Positions 8,606 to 18,383 of a stretch of DNA of 64,000 nucleotides are shown piece after piece. A model generated the notes under the pieces. The model saw only the letters and a list, made by a program, of their open reading frames with translations. It searched no databases and was not told the origin of the DNA. This DNA is from Nitrospina sp. (GTDB taxonomy: Bacteria > Nitrospinota > Nitrospinia > Nitrospinales > VA-1), in NCBI GenBank assembly GCA_018673915.1, contig JABHBK010000069.1, forward strand, positions 1-64,000, written 5' to 3'. How positions within the stretch are numbered: the first letter of the stretch is position 1; each line of letters starts with the position of its first letter. A program made the translations under genes and the position numbers.

Positions 8606-9775
8606 TTAAAGCGGAGCCTTGTTGCACGCTGGCTCCACGCCTGACGGAAATTTATCCAAAATCATCTGGTCGATTTCTTTTTTAAGTTGACCCAATATTT
8701 CCTCGTAAGAAAAAGATCCCAGGGCTTCTGTACCTTTTTTAAGGTTAACCCGGGTCGGGCCACACCAAAGTCCCAAATCCGCGTCATCCGTTTCACCCGG
8801 ACCGTTTACCCGGCAGCCCATCACCGCAATGGTCAGTTTATACTTTTCAGCATATTCTGTCATTTTACGTACATCCTGAGCCAGATCGACAAACTTGTCA
8901 TTTTCCACCCGGGAACAACTGGGGCAAGCGATGATATTCAATCCTTCAAGAAAGTTCTCCGGCACTGACCGAAAGCGCCCTTCTTCTATATCCTTCAGAA
9001 TTTCCCGTCCTACCTGAATTTCCTGTCCTTTATCATCGTTCGGTAAGGTTAGTGAAACACGAATCGTATCGCCAATTCCCGCTGAGATCAATTGTTCTAA
9101 AGCAATCCGGGTTTTAATAATTCCCTCAGGGGGAAGCCCGGCCTCGGTGACTCCCAAATGCAAGGGAACATCCGGGCGCTCTTTGGAGAACCGACGATTG
9201 GCATCTATAACCTTTTGAGATTCTGAATCCTTAAGCGAAACACAATAGTTTTCAAAACCCATTTCATCGAGCATTTGGCAATGGTCAACAGCGGACCGGA
9301 CCATGGCCTCTACGGAATCATCTTTATAGCGTTCTTTATAATCGGGGTCTACCGAACCACAGTTGACTCCGATGCGAATCGCGCAATCATTTTCCTTCGC
9401 CGCGTTGACAATAAACGCCACCTTCTCGCGAATGGTCTTGTCTTTTTCCAAATGGAACAGATGGCCTGGGTTGTACCGAATCTTATTTACCAAGGGCGCA
9501 ACAATCGGCGCCAGCTTATAATTTTCTTGAATATCTACCGACCACACACTTTCTGGGAACTGTTGACGCAAGACCCGTAATGCCTCCACATCTTGCTCAC
9601 TATCTACAGCAATGCGAATGACATCCGCCTGAGCCGCTTCCAAAACTTCTATCTGCCTGGCAGTGGCTTCCAAGTTCTGAGTTTGGGTTGCCGCCATACT
9701 TTGTACAGCAATGGGGGAATCACCACCAATTTCAACTCTTCCTATACGTATTTTTCGTGTTTTTCTGGGATTCAT
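8606..9775 (-). CDS. ispG: 4-hydroxy-3-methylbut-2-en-1-yl diphosphate synthase (flavodoxin)
   Basis: IspG (GcpE) catalyses the penultimate step of the MEP isoprenoid pathway using a [4Fe-4S] cluster. The cluster cysteines are C284 and C287 (IIACPSCSR) and C321 ([11 protein letters not shown]), with the conserved glutamate E328 right after. The N-terminal TIM barrel starts [16 protein letters not shown]. At 389 residues it is the short bacterial form without the plant/chlamydial insert. It is transcribed towards tig. Confidence 0.97.
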   Translation of the reverse strand: MNPRKTRKIRIGRVEIGGDSPIAVQSMAATQTQNLEATARQIEVLEAAQADVIRIAVDSEQDVEALRVLRQQFPESVWSVDIQENYKLAPIVAPLVNKIRYNPGHLFHLEKDKTIREKVAFIVNAAKENDCAIRIGVNCGSVDPDYKERYKDDSVEAMVRSAVDHCQMLDEMGFENYCVSLKDSESQKVIDANRRFSKERPDVPLHLGVTEAGLPPEGIIKTRIALEQLISAGIGDTIRVSLTLPNDDKGQEIQVGREILKDIEEGRFRSVPENFLEGLNIIACPSCSRVENDKFVDLAQDVRKMTEYAEKYKLTIAVMGCRVNGPGETDDADLGLWCGPTRVNLKKGTEALGSFSYEEILGQLKKEIDQMILDKFPSGVEPACNKAPL

Positions 9776-9892
9776 TCTTTCACATTCCTAATGGGATTCT
9801 TCCAACCTCGGCGGGCCTAAAAGTATCAAAGGTAAAGGTTAACAAATAAAGGGTTCCAGAACAAGGTGAGGATTCCTTTATCCTGATAATTG

Positions 9893-10900
9893 TCAAATAT
9901 CCTGACCGACAATATTGTTATGCGTACAATCTAAGGGAAAAGGGTTATCCGTATTGTCAAAATCCGGCAAATTATGCACTGCCGCTTCCATGGATTGAAG
10001 GTACAAATTTTCAAAACCCAGATCCCTCGCCATGGCAATGGCTTTTTCATATTCCTCAGAGGTGATTTCTCTGCTCAAGGAAGACCGGGCTTTATGAACC
10101 GGGCGGTATTGACTCATTAGGCTCAAAGGAACGCTGGGAGACAATTCGAGAGCGACAAAACATAGGGTTTCCCAGGTCCCTGCAAGATCTTCGGGCAATA
10201 TCAGATGACGCACCAACAACCCCCGTTCAGCCAAACCATCCTCTCCCAAGACCAAAGGACCCACCTGCCGATACATTTCCTGCACAGCCTGGCGGGAAAA
10301 TTCCGGGTATTCCTTAATATGGGATATTTCCTTAGCCGTAGATGAATGGGCATATTTCAAATCTGGTAAATAAATGTCTACCACTCCATCCAGAAGCTTC
10401 AAGGAAGACAGAGAATCATAAGCATTGGTATTATAGATAATTGGAATTTTCAGACCCATTTTTCGGGCGATACAAAGACTTTGCAAAAGTCCCGGAACCA
10501 CATGAGAAGGAGAAATCCAGCCGATGAAATGCACTCCCTCCTCCTGAAGTCGAACCATTTGTCGGGCTACGTCTTCATAAGAATGTTTTGGGCTAAGGGT
10601 GTCTAGTGGATTTTTCCATTGCTGAGAAATTTGAAAATTCTGGCAATAATCACAACGCATATTGCATGAAGTGACAAAAAGATTGCCCACCCCACCCTGC
10701 CCGACCAGTGGCGGTTCTTCACCAAAATGCCGAACGCTGGATGAAACCCTCAAAAGATCGGTCTGACCACAAAACCCGGTTTCACCTTGAGTTCGGTCCA
10801 CTCCGCAAGCATGAGGACACACCCGGCACTCCCTATAAATCTCATAAGCTTGTTGAGCTTTAAACTCTAATTCAGACTGGCTTAATTCAAGATAACCCAA
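9893..10900 (-). CDS. PflX-like radical SAM protein (COG1313)
   Basis: This 335-residue protein carries the radical SAM cluster motif CxxxCxxC at C79, C83 and C86 (CNMRCDYCQN). N-terminal cysteines C25, C28, C32 and C44 (CRVCPHACGVDR, GFCG) could bind another metal site. It matches the uncharacterised PflX family, related to pyruvate formate-lyase activases; no glycyl radical enzyme is encoded nearby. The start codon is TTG, with no ATG alternative close by. It is divergent from the peptide transporter operon. Confidence 0.88.
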   Translation of the reverse strand: MGYLELSQSELEFKAQQAYEIYRECRVCPHACGVDRTQGETGFCGQTDLLRVSSSVRHFGEEPPLVGQGGVGNLFVTSCNMRCDYCQNFQISQQWKNPLDTLSPKHSYEDVARQMVRLQEEGVHFIGWISPSHVVPGLLQSLCIARKMGLKIPIIYNTNAYDSLSSLKLLDGVVDIYLPDLKYAHSSTAKEISHIKEYPEFSRQAVQEMYRQVGPLVLGEDGLAERGLLVRHLILPEDLAGTWETLCFVALELSPSVPLSLMSQYRPVHKARSSLSREITSEEYEKAIAMARDLGFENLYLQSMEAAVHNLPDFDNTDNPFPLDCTHNNIVGQDI

Positions 10901-10968
10901 TTTAGTTTGTTCTCACTTAAAGATTTAAGAATGGTAATATAGTAAAAAACAATCAACCTCTATATACC

Positions 10969-12831
10969 ATGACAAAATTTTTTTCTTTCATCCTCCTCCT
11001 GCTAATCATTGCTCAACAAGCATGGGGAGCTCCTCAGCATGGGCTTTCATTATATGGCCCTGAGGACCTGAAATACAAATCTGGACAGCATTATGACCAC
11101 GCTAACCCCAATGCCCCCAAAGGCGGCAGTCTGGTTCTATCCGATTTTGGGGCTTTCACCAAATTGAACCCGGCTTCTCTCAAGGGCGTGATCGCCCCAG
11201 GTATCAGTCAGTTGGTATTTCAAACCGCTATGGACAGTTCCACAGACGATAAGGAAGCCTTTTCAATATATGGTCATCTTGTGGAAAAAGTCGAACTTGC
11301 AGAGGATCGGCTCTCCATGACCTATACCCTCTATAAACAGGCAAGGTTTTCAGATGGACACCCTCTGACCGCCGATGATTTTGTTTTCTCATTTAACTTG
11401 ATTAAAGATCCAGAATATCATCCCTTCTTTAAAGAGTATTTCAAGGATATCAAGTCCATCGAAAAAATAGATGCGCATACGGTCCGCTACCATTTCTCAA
11501 TTTATAATCAGGAACTCCCCTTGATAACCGGACAAATGGTGATTTTCCCAAAACATATATATGGCGCCAAGAAAAAATCTTTTGGTGCTGATTTCGATGA
11601 CATCGCCATCGCCAGTGGTCCATACACAGTAGAAAAATATGAATACGGTAAATACATAACTTTCAAACGCGATCCCAATTGGTGGGGCAACGATATCGCT
11701 ATCAACCAGGGGCGTTATAATTTCGACAGGGTGACTTACAAAATCTACCTTGATCCCGTTGCCCAGCGCGAAGCTTTCAAGGGTGAGGAGTTCGACATGC
11801 AGTTGATCAACAGTTCCCGCGACTGGGCCCTCGACTATAAAGGGGATTTTGTCAAAAAAGGATATTACATCCGCGGCGAATTTCCTCATTCCCGAGTTGC
11901 TGGAATGCAAGGATTCGCTATGAATATGAGAAACGAGATTTTTCAGTCCCGCAAAGTTAGGGCCGCAGTCGCCATGGCTTTCGACTTTGAGTGGAGTAAC
12001 AAAAATTTATTTTATGGACAATACACGCGAAACGAATGCTATTTCGACAACAATCCGGAAATGAAAGCCCAGGGCCTGCCACAAGGTGAGGTCAAAGCTC
12101 TTCTTCTTGACTTAAGGAAAAAACATAAAAGCCATGTTCCTAAAACCGCACTCACCAAACCGGTAGGGGCACCGGGGCAAGGCCAATCGGCCGCCAAAAA
12201 TAATCAGGTTGCCAACGCTTTACTGGATTCAGCCGGATGGAAAATCGGTGCTGATGGAATTCGTACCAAAGGCAACCAGCGACTGCAGTTTGAGCTTCTT
12301 TTAGCTGGCCCAGGATTTCAGCGTATCGCTGAACCCTATAAAATTAATTTAAAAAAGATCGGGGTCCATCTTGATATCAAGGTCGTGCAAATTGCAGAGT
12401 ATGAAGAACGCCTGCGCAATTTCAAATATGACATGATCGTTGCCAGCTTTATGCAAAGCCGGTCACCGGGAAACGAGCAACGCTCCTTGTGGGGAGGTGA
12501 AGCCGCCATAATGCCCGGAAGCAGAAATTATATGGGCATTAAAAATCCCGCAATCGATGAATTGATCGATGGGATCATCAAAGCTAAAACCCGAAAAGAT
12601 CTGATCATTCATATTCACGCGCTGGATCGGATTCTCACGCATCAGTTTTACATGGTTCCGCATTGGTATATATCCTATGACCGGGCCGTTTATTGGAACA
12701 AATTCAGCCGCCCAAAAATAAACCCTTCTCAAAGTTCCATTCTCAACAATCTCCTGCAATGGTGGTGGTGGGATGACAAGAAAGCTCAAAAACTCGAGAG
12801 TGCGAAGTCTAAAGGAAATACTCTTCAATAA
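10969..12831 (+). CDS. yejA: Peptide ABC transporter substrate-binding protein (YejA-like, family 5)
   Basis: A 620-residue periplasmic binding protein of SBP family 5. It has a cleavable signal peptide (hydrophobic residues 5-15, then AWGA) and the family-5 hallmarks DGHPLTADDFVFSF and ASGPYTVEKYEYGKYI. Sequence style and the four-gene order match the Yej (microcin C/oligopeptide) transporter more than Dpp or Opp. It is first in a plus-strand operon with both permeases and the ATPase. A loop near residues 395-410 is rich in Gly, Gln and Ala and looks like a surface insertion. Confidence 0.92.
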   Translation: MTKFFSFILLLLIIAQQAWGAPQHGLSLYGPEDLKYKSGQHYDHANPNAPKGGSLVLSDFGAFTKLNPASLKGVIAPGISQLVFQTAMDSSTDDKEAFSIYGHLVEKVELAEDRLSMTYTLYKQARFSDGHPLTADDFVFSFNLIKDPEYHPFFKEYFKDIKSIEKIDAHTVRYHFSIYNQELPLITGQMVIFPKHIYGAKKKSFGADFDDIAIASGPYTVEKYEYGKYITFKRDPNWWGNDIAINQGRYNFDRVTYKIYLDPVAQREAFKGEEFDMQLINSSRDWALDYKGDFVKKGYYIRGEFPHSRVAGMQGFAMNMRNEIFQSRKVRAAVAMAFDFEWSNKNLFYGQYTRNECYFDNNPEMKAQGLPQGEVKALLLDLRKKHKSHVPKTALTKPVGAPGQGQSAAKNNQVANALLDSAGWKIGADGIRTKGNQRLQFELLLAGPGFQRIAEPYKINLKKIGVHLDIKVVQIAEYEERLRNFKYDMIVASFMQSRSPGNEQRSLWGGEAAIMPGSRNYMGIKNPAIDELIDGIIKAKTRKDLIIHIHALDRILTHQFYMVPHWYISYDRAVYWNKFSRPKINPSQSSILNNLLQWWWWDDKKAQKLESAKSKGNTLQ

Positions 12832-12858
12832 CTGGAACAAATTTCCCTGAATAGTTTC

Positions 12859-13998
12859 ATGACTGCTTACATCCTACGCCGACTTCTATTGATGTTCCCG
12901 ACCCTGATTGGGATTATCACCATTACTTTCATCGCGACCCAATTCGTTCCCGGAGGTCCAATAGACCAGATGAAATCACTTTTAAGTGGCCACGGTAGCA
13001 CCTTGACAGAAGCAGGTGGTGGAGCCTTGACATATCCCGGAAAAAAATTCGGTGCGTTAGACCCCAAGCATATGGAGCAATTAAAAAAAATCTACCACCT
13101 CGATAGACCGCTTTGGGAAAGATATTTGCGTACATTTCTATGGTACTCACCTGAGGGTAAAGATGCTTCCGTTATAGAGAGTGTTTTAAATTATGATAAT
13201 TGGGAAGGTTTTCTGGTATTCAAATTCGGCAACTCGTTTTATCGAAACAAATCCGTTCTTGAACTTATCAAGGAAAAGTTACCGGTTTCCGCGTCACTGG
13301 GTGTCACCAGCTTTTTCTTGACCTACACCATCTGCATTATCCTCGGTATCGCTAAAGCAGTAAAACACGGCACCCGTTTTGATACCGCTACCAGCTTGAT
13401 CGTACTCATCGGCTACAGTGTTCCGGGTTTTGTTTTGGCAATTTTCATCATTGTTCTTTTTGGTCCCGGAGATGGTGCCATCGCCCATCTAATACCCATC
13501 GCCGGACTTACATCTGCAGGGACCCCCGGTTACGAAACCTGGTCCTTTTGGGATAAGCTGACCGATTACCTGCATCATTTGGCGGCTCCCTTATTGTGCT
13601 ATGTGCTAGGCGGATTCGCCACATTGACCCTGCTGACCAAAAACGCTTTTCTGGAAGAAATGCGCAAGCAATATGTTTTGACTGCAAGAGCTAAAGGCTT
13701 GCCGGAAAAACAAGTATTGTTCAAGCATGTCCTGAAAAATTCTCTCATTCCTCTTGTGACGGGATTTCCCATCGCTTTTCTAGCCATGTTTTTCAGCGGC
13801 TCTTTGCTATTGGAACAAATTTTTACTTTGGATGGGCTGGGCCTCCTTTCCTATCAAGCTGTAATACAGAGGGATTATCCTATTGTCCTTGGCACCTTGT
13901 TCATTTTCTCGCTCATGGCACTGGTCGGTCAATTATTAACCGATCTATCGTACGTTTTAATCGACAAGAGAATTTCTTTTGATGAATCACAGGGTTGA
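12859..13998 (+). CDS. yejB: Peptide ABC transporter permease (YejB-like)
   Basis: The 379-residue inner-membrane permease starts with the hallmark MTAYILRRLLLMFPTLIGI and has about six membrane segments. The EAA loop that docks the ATPase is visible as AKGLPEKQVLFKHVLKNSLIP. A periplasmic segment after TM1 (residues 25-140) is longer than in DppB, as is normal for YejB. It lies 27 bp after yejA, and its TGA sits just before the next start. Confidence 0.93.
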   Translation: MTAYILRRLLLMFPTLIGIITITFIATQFVPGGPIDQMKSLLSGHGSTLTEAGGGALTYPGKKFGALDPKHMEQLKKIYHLDRPLWERYLRTFLWYSPEGKDASVIESVLNYDNWEGFLVFKFGNSFYRNKSVLELIKEKLPVSASLGVTSFFLTYTICIILGIAKAVKHGTRFDTATSLIVLIGYSVPGFVLAIFIIVLFGPGDGAIAHLIPIAGLTSAGTPGYETWSFWDKLTDYLHHLAAPLLCYVLGGFATLTLLTKNAFLEEMRKQYVLTARAKGLPEKQVLFKHVLKNSLIPLVTGFPIAFLAMFFSGSLLLEQIFTLDGLGLLSYQAVIQRDYPIVLGTLFIFSLMALVGQLLTDLSYVLIDKRISFDESQG

Positions 13999-14000
13999 AA

Positions 14001-15248
14001 ATGTTGAAATTGAATAAAGAATTGAAAGTTAAGCAGGAAATATTCAAAAAGGATATACGTGCCTACACCAGTTTTTTAATTCTGACTTTTCTTTTTCTAG
14101 CCACCCTGCCCGCCGAATTGATCTGTAATGTGCGTCCCATTATGATCGTTGTAGAGGGGAAATTTTATTTCCCCATCACTTTCACTTACAGTGAGAAAGA
14201 GTTTGGCGGCACCTTGCCCAGCGAACCCGATTATAAGTCCGCCCGATTTTTGCAGATATTAAAAGGAATGCCCGAGGCAACACAGCTAGATACAAAAAAC
14301 GCATTTGGCTTGGAGATCGGTGATTTTGAGGAAGATAATTTCAGTATCGGTCTGGATGATTTTGAAGACAGTGAAGAGTCCATTACCCCACCTGCTGAAA
14401 TCATGCCCACAACAGAAACTCTACTAGAGCCCAGGGAATTCTGGGCTCTTTGGCCTCCTATACGCTATGACTACCAATATATTCCGACAGAATCAAATAC
14501 CGGAAATGTAGTGCTTGCGGCACCCTATCGCACGCCTACTCCCAGCGGTGAAGGTTTCATCGAGTCCTCCTGGGAAGATGGACACTATCTTGGAACAGAT
14601 GACCGGGGCCGCGATGTATTGGCACGCTTGATTTACGGCTTCCGCATCTCCATGCTTTTTGGAGCTTCACTGGCGATCACCGGAACCCTGATTGGATGCC
14701 TGATGGGAGGAACTCAAGGATTTTTTGGCGGGTGGGTGGACCTTGTTGGTCAGCGGTTAACAGAAATCTGGGGATCGATTCCCCGCCTCTATATTTTGAT
14801 AATTTTGAGTTCATTTTTGGTTCCATCAGCATTATTGTTATTTTTGATTTTGAACCTTACAGCATGGATGGGAATTGCCGCCTATATTCGCGCGGAATTT
14901 TTAAAAGTTCGCAACTTTGAATTTGTCAAAGCGGCTAAAGGGTTGGGAGTTTCTAATTTCACCATCATGCGCAAACATATTCTTCCCAATGCGCTAACCC
15001 CTGTGGTCACATTCTTTCCATTTGAAGTCACTGCAGGAATTCTCGCACTGGTAAGCCTGGACTACCTAAACCTGGGTGTGCCCAGTCCCGCACCCAGCAT
15101 GGGAGAACTGCTGGCGCAAGGAAAGAATAACCTACAGGCACTATGGATATTGTTGCCGACCTTCACCGCTCTCACTTCAATGATAGTTTTATTAACGTTT
15201 ATCGGAGAAGGCATTCGCAACGCTTTCGACCCGAGGAAAACACTTTAA
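14001..15248 (+). CDS. yejE: Peptide ABC transporter permease (YejE-like)
   Basis: This 415-residue permease has one N-terminal membrane helix (about residues 23-45), a long periplasmic segment, and then the BPD_transp_1 core with the LGTDDRGRDVLARLIYG entry motif and the EAA loop AKGLGVSNFTIMRKHILPNA. The ATG at 14001 is preferred because AGGG at 13991-13994 precedes it; a TTG at 13995 overlaps the yejB stop. Unusually, residues about 103-143 form a very acidic Asp/Glu-rich stretch inside the periplasmic segment. Confidence 0.93.
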   Translation: MLKLNKELKVKQEIFKKDIRAYTSFLILTFLFLATLPAELICNVRPIMIVVEGKFYFPITFTYSEKEFGGTLPSEPDYKSARFLQILKGMPEATQLDTKNAFGLEIGDFEEDNFSIGLDDFEDSEESITPPAEIMPTTETLLEPREFWALWPPIRYDYQYIPTESNTGNVVLAAPYRTPTPSGEGFIESSWEDGHYLGTDDRGRDVLARLIYGFRISMLFGASLAITGTLIGCLMGGTQGFFGGWVDLVGQRLTEIWGSIPRLYILIILSSFLVPSALLLFLILNLTAWMGIAAYIRAEFLKVRNFEFVKAAKGLGVSNFTIMRKHILPNALTPVVTFFPFEVTAGILALVSLDYLNLGVPSPAPSMGELLAQGKNNLQALWILLPTFTALTSMIVLLTFIGEGIRNAFDPRKTL

Positions 15249-15308
15249 AAAATATCACTAATAATGATAAGGCCTTCACCTTGCCATTGAATCAAAAAAT
15301 TTCTTCAA

Positions 15309-17339
15309 ATGCTTTTATCGGTTAAAAATCTAGCTACTCATTTCCATGCCGGTCCGGGAAAAATTGCCCGGGCAGTGGATGGCATCTCTTTTGATCTTGA
15401 GCAGGGCAAAACTCTGGCTCTGGTTGGGGAGTCCGGTTGTGGGAAAACTCAGACCGCATTTTCAATTATCCGCCTCATTGCTGAAAACGGTTATCACCCC
15501 ACGGGAGAAATTCGGTTTCAAGGACAGGACCTGTTCCAATTGAACCCCGAGGAAATGCGCAATCTGAGGGGAAACGATATCTCCATGATCTTTCAGGAGC
15601 CGATGACCTCCTTGAATCCCTTATTCCGCATTGGCGATCAACTTGAAGAGCCTTTGAAGCAACATTTGAAAGTTGCAAAAGGAGATTCTCGGAAACAAGC
15701 TATTCAACTACTCGATCGGGTGGGGATTCCCGATCCTCACAAGCGCATCGATGATTATCCCCATCAACTTTCAGGAGGGATGAAGCAAAGAGTTATGATT
15801 GCCATGGCCTTGGCTTGTGAACCTAAATTGCTCATCGCAGATGAACCCACCACGGCCCTGGATGTCACCATTCAAGCTCAGGTCCTGGGTTTGATGAGTG
15901 ATCTACAAAAACAAACTGGCATGGCTATCCTGTTGATCACCCACGATATGGGAATCGTCAACCAGATGGCTGATGACTTATGCATCATGTATGGAGGCCA
16001 GATGGCAGAATATGGAAGTCGGGAACAGATCTTTAGCAATATGACCCACCCGTACACACAAAAACTTTTCAGTTCCATTCCAAAACTTGAAAAAGCTGAA
16101 GCTCTGCTCAACACCATTCCGGGCATGGTCCCTTCCGCAACGGAATATGGAAAAGGATGCCGATTTGCCGACCGTTGCTCTGAAGTCATGACTATTTGCC
16201 ATGAGAAAGAAAGTCGAGCCCATCAAATCAGCAAGAACCATCAAAGCGTTTGCCACTTATTGGAAAAAGGACCTAGGACATCCCAAAATCAAATCAGTAA
16301 AGGTGAGCCCATACCAACCCGAAATTTTGAGGACAAGCCCATTGTGCGGATAAGGAATTTAAAAACCTATTTCCCCGTCCGCAAAGGAGTGTTTTTGCGG
16401 GTTGCCAACCATATTCGCGCAGTGGATCAGATTGACCTGGATATTCCTAAAGGGTCAACCGTTGCTCTGGTGGGTGAGTCCGGTTGTGGAAAAACCACTC
16501 TGGGGGAATCCATACTGCAATTGGTACCCGATGCGCGAGGAGAAGTATTTTTCAACGATCAAAACATCATGAAACTGAAAGGTGAAACTTTGAAGCGGTT
16601 TCGCAAGTATATGCAGATTGTATTTCAGGATCCTTTCGGCTCCCTGCAACCTCGAATGACCATCGAAAGAATAGTGGGAGAAGGATTGGAGGTTCACCAG
16701 CCTTTACTTTCTTCTGATGAACGGATTCAAAAAATTGCCCAGGTTTTGGAAGAAGTGGGACTGGGAGCATCCATTCTGGAACGTTATCCCCATGAGTTTT
16801 CCGGGGGTCAGCGGCAACGCATCGCCATTGCACGAGCCTTGATTCTGGAACCGGAATTTCTGGTGCTGGATGAACCCACAAGTGCCTTGGACGTATCGGT
16901 GCAGGCCCAGGTTCTTAATCTACTGAAAGAATTGCAAGCGCGGCACAAGCTGACTTACCTATTCATCAGTCACAACCTAAGTGTAGTACGTTATATGGCT
17001 GACACGGTAGCCATTATGTATCTGGGGAAAATTGTGGAGCAGGCTCCAGTCGATGATCTCTTTAAAAATCCTCGTCACCCTTATACAAAATCACTTCTCG
17101 AATCCGTTCCCATCCTGGAAGCCCGCAAACCCTTTAAGCCACTATTAGGAGATGTGCCCTCGCCGCTTAACCCTCCATCCGGCTGCCACTTTCACCCTCG
17201 ATGCCCCATTTTCCTTAATGAAGAACAGGGATCCGTATTATCCCAAAAATGCCCCAGCCAATATCCTGAAAAAACTGGCGATAGCAATTCCTTTGTATCC
17301 TGCCACCATAGCGCGCCCAATATTACGGCTCCAAAATAA
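15309..17339 (+). CDS. yejF: Peptide ABC transporter ATPase with two nucleotide-binding domains (YejF-like)
   Basis: Two complete ABC domains are fused in 676 residues. The first has Walker A GESGCGKTQ, signature LSGGMKQR and Walker B LLIADEPT. The second has GESGCGKTT, FSGGQRQR and FLVLDEPT. Each domain is followed by an oligopeptide/dipeptide transporter C-terminal extension containing a Cys cluster (GCRFADRCSEVMTICH; GCHFHPRCPI), as in Dpp/Opp ATPases that bind iron-sulfur or zinc there. E. coli YejF is about 530 residues, so this one is longer because both extensions are kept. It closes the operon. Confidence 0.94.
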   Translation: MLLSVKNLATHFHAGPGKIARAVDGISFDLEQGKTLALVGESGCGKTQTAFSIIRLIAENGYHPTGEIRFQGQDLFQLNPEEMRNLRGNDISMIFQEPMTSLNPLFRIGDQLEEPLKQHLKVAKGDSRKQAIQLLDRVGIPDPHKRIDDYPHQLSGGMKQRVMIAMALACEPKLLIADEPTTALDVTIQAQVLGLMSDLQKQTGMAILLITHDMGIVNQMADDLCIMYGGQMAEYGSREQIFSNMTHPYTQKLFSSIPKLEKAEALLNTIPGMVPSATEYGKGCRFADRCSEVMTICHEKESRAHQISKNHQSVCHLLEKGPRTSQNQISKGEPIPTRNFEDKPIVRIRNLKTYFPVRKGVFLRVANHIRAVDQIDLDIPKGSTVALVGESGCGKTTLGESILQLVPDARGEVFFNDQNIMKLKGETLKRFRKYMQIVFQDPFGSLQPRMTIERIVGEGLEVHQPLLSSDERIQKIAQVLEEVGLGASILERYPHEFSGGQRQRIAIARALILEPEFLVLDEPTSALDVSVQAQVLNLLKELQARHKLTYLFISHNLSVVRYMADTVAIMYLGKIVEQAPVDDLFKNPRHPYTKSLLESVPILEARKPFKPLLGDVPSPLNPPSGCHFHPRCPIFLNEEQGSVLSQKCPSQYPEKTGDSNSFVSCHHSAPNITAPK

Positions 17340-17453
17340 AGATATTAACCAGAATATTTCCTACAACTCTTTGTATTAAAAGATACTCTAAAACTTCGTT
17401 ACATTCCTGATTTTAGCCCTTAAAAAAACAGTCTTCCAGCAACTTGAATTTTT

Positions 17454-17545
17454 TAGCCTTATACGTTCCATCTTTACAGGTGGACTGAGCAAGGCTATAG
17501 TTTCCTTCGATTCAGGGAACCGGTTTACCAAAACGGTAAAGGCAG
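17454..17545 (+). promoter_or_regulatory. Structured 5' leader of the TPR gene, possible cis-regulatory RNA
   Basis: Several complementary segments lie in order: TAGCCTT (17454-17460) with AAGGCTA (17491-17497), enclosing TCCA/TGGA (17467-17470/17481-17484); GTTTCC (17499-17504) with GGGAAC (17515-17520); and TTTACC (17524-17529) with GGTAAA (17535-17540). The last hairpin overlaps the AAAGG ribosome-binding site at 17538-17542. The order GAGCAAGGCTATAG ... CCGGTTTACC partly resembles the 3' half of class I c-di-GMP riboswitches, but the GGCAAACC half is not seen. The class is therefore unassigned. Confidence 0.4.
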
Positions 17546-17550
17546 ATTTC

Positions 17551-18231
17551 ATGAAAAAAATAGTGGCTTTCATAGTGAGTGTGATTTTTTATACCGCCAG
17601 TTCTTCAGCATTATCGAAGGAAGAAATCGCGTCAGTGATGTCAATGAAAGCCGCATTGAAAATTCAGCCGGAAAATGCCGCCCTCCTCTCGGAACTGGGT
17701 CTTGCCTATATCAAAAACAGACAGTTTCAGGAAGCAATTCCCCCTCTGGAGCATTCACTAAAAATCCAGGCAAATGATTTTAAATCACATTTTTATCTGG
17801 CCTTGGCCTTTGGTGCTGTGGGGCGTCACCATGAAAAACTAATAGAACTGCAAGAAGCCCTTCGTATCAATCCAGAGTTTGCCGAAGCCAATTTCAAAAT
17901 TGGACTGGCCCATGCAGCTTTAAACAGACACCATGAAGCAAGTGAATATTACCAAAAAGCCATCAAACTGGAGCCAGAAAATTTTGACACCTATTATTTT
18001 TTAGCGTTGTCCTGCATTCTATCGAACCGATATCAGGAGGCCCTTTCGGCTATCAATGAATCTATCCGTCTCAATCCTTATAATGCAGAAGCGCATTATA
18101 CTTTAGGTCAAATTTATATGAAAATGGGACGCTACAATAAGGCTATTCAGCCACTACAAACCGCAATGAACATTCACCCTGGTCTACCGCAAAAAAAGCA
18201 TCAGAACTCAATGCATCAGAACCTACCGTAA
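17551..18231 (+). CDS. Secreted tetratricopeptide repeat protein
   Basis: The 226-residue protein has a signal peptide (MKKIVAFIVSVIFYTASSSA) and then about five TPR units of 34 residues, seen as repeats of the type A-x-x-x-LG-A-x-x-x-x-A (ALLSELGLAYIKNRQFQEAI, PHYFLALAF-like units, AEAHYTLGQIYMKMGRYNKAI). It is probably a periplasmic scaffold. It sits alone between the Yej operon and msrAB. The leader upstream can form hairpins that may control its translation. Confidence 0.85.
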   Translation: MKKIVAFIVSVIFYTASSSALSKEEIASVMSMKAALKIQPENAALLSELGLAYIKNRQFQEAIPPLEHSLKIQANDFKSHFYLALAFGAVGRHHEKLIELQEALRINPEFAEANFKIGLAHAALNRHHEASEYYQKAIKLEPENFDTYYFLALSCILSNRYQEALSAINESIRLNPYNAEAHYTLGQIYMKMGRYNKAIQPLQTAMNIHPGLPQKKHQNSMHQNLP

Positions 18232-18383
18232 ATCAATAATTTTTCAGAGAATAATCATTCCGCCAACATCTTTCTGTAATTAAATTTATATTCCTGCGAC
18301 TGATATTCAGTTATTTAACCCGAATGATTTTGGTATCATAATAAATCAGGACTCAAACCGTGGATATATTAAGGATGATTATC

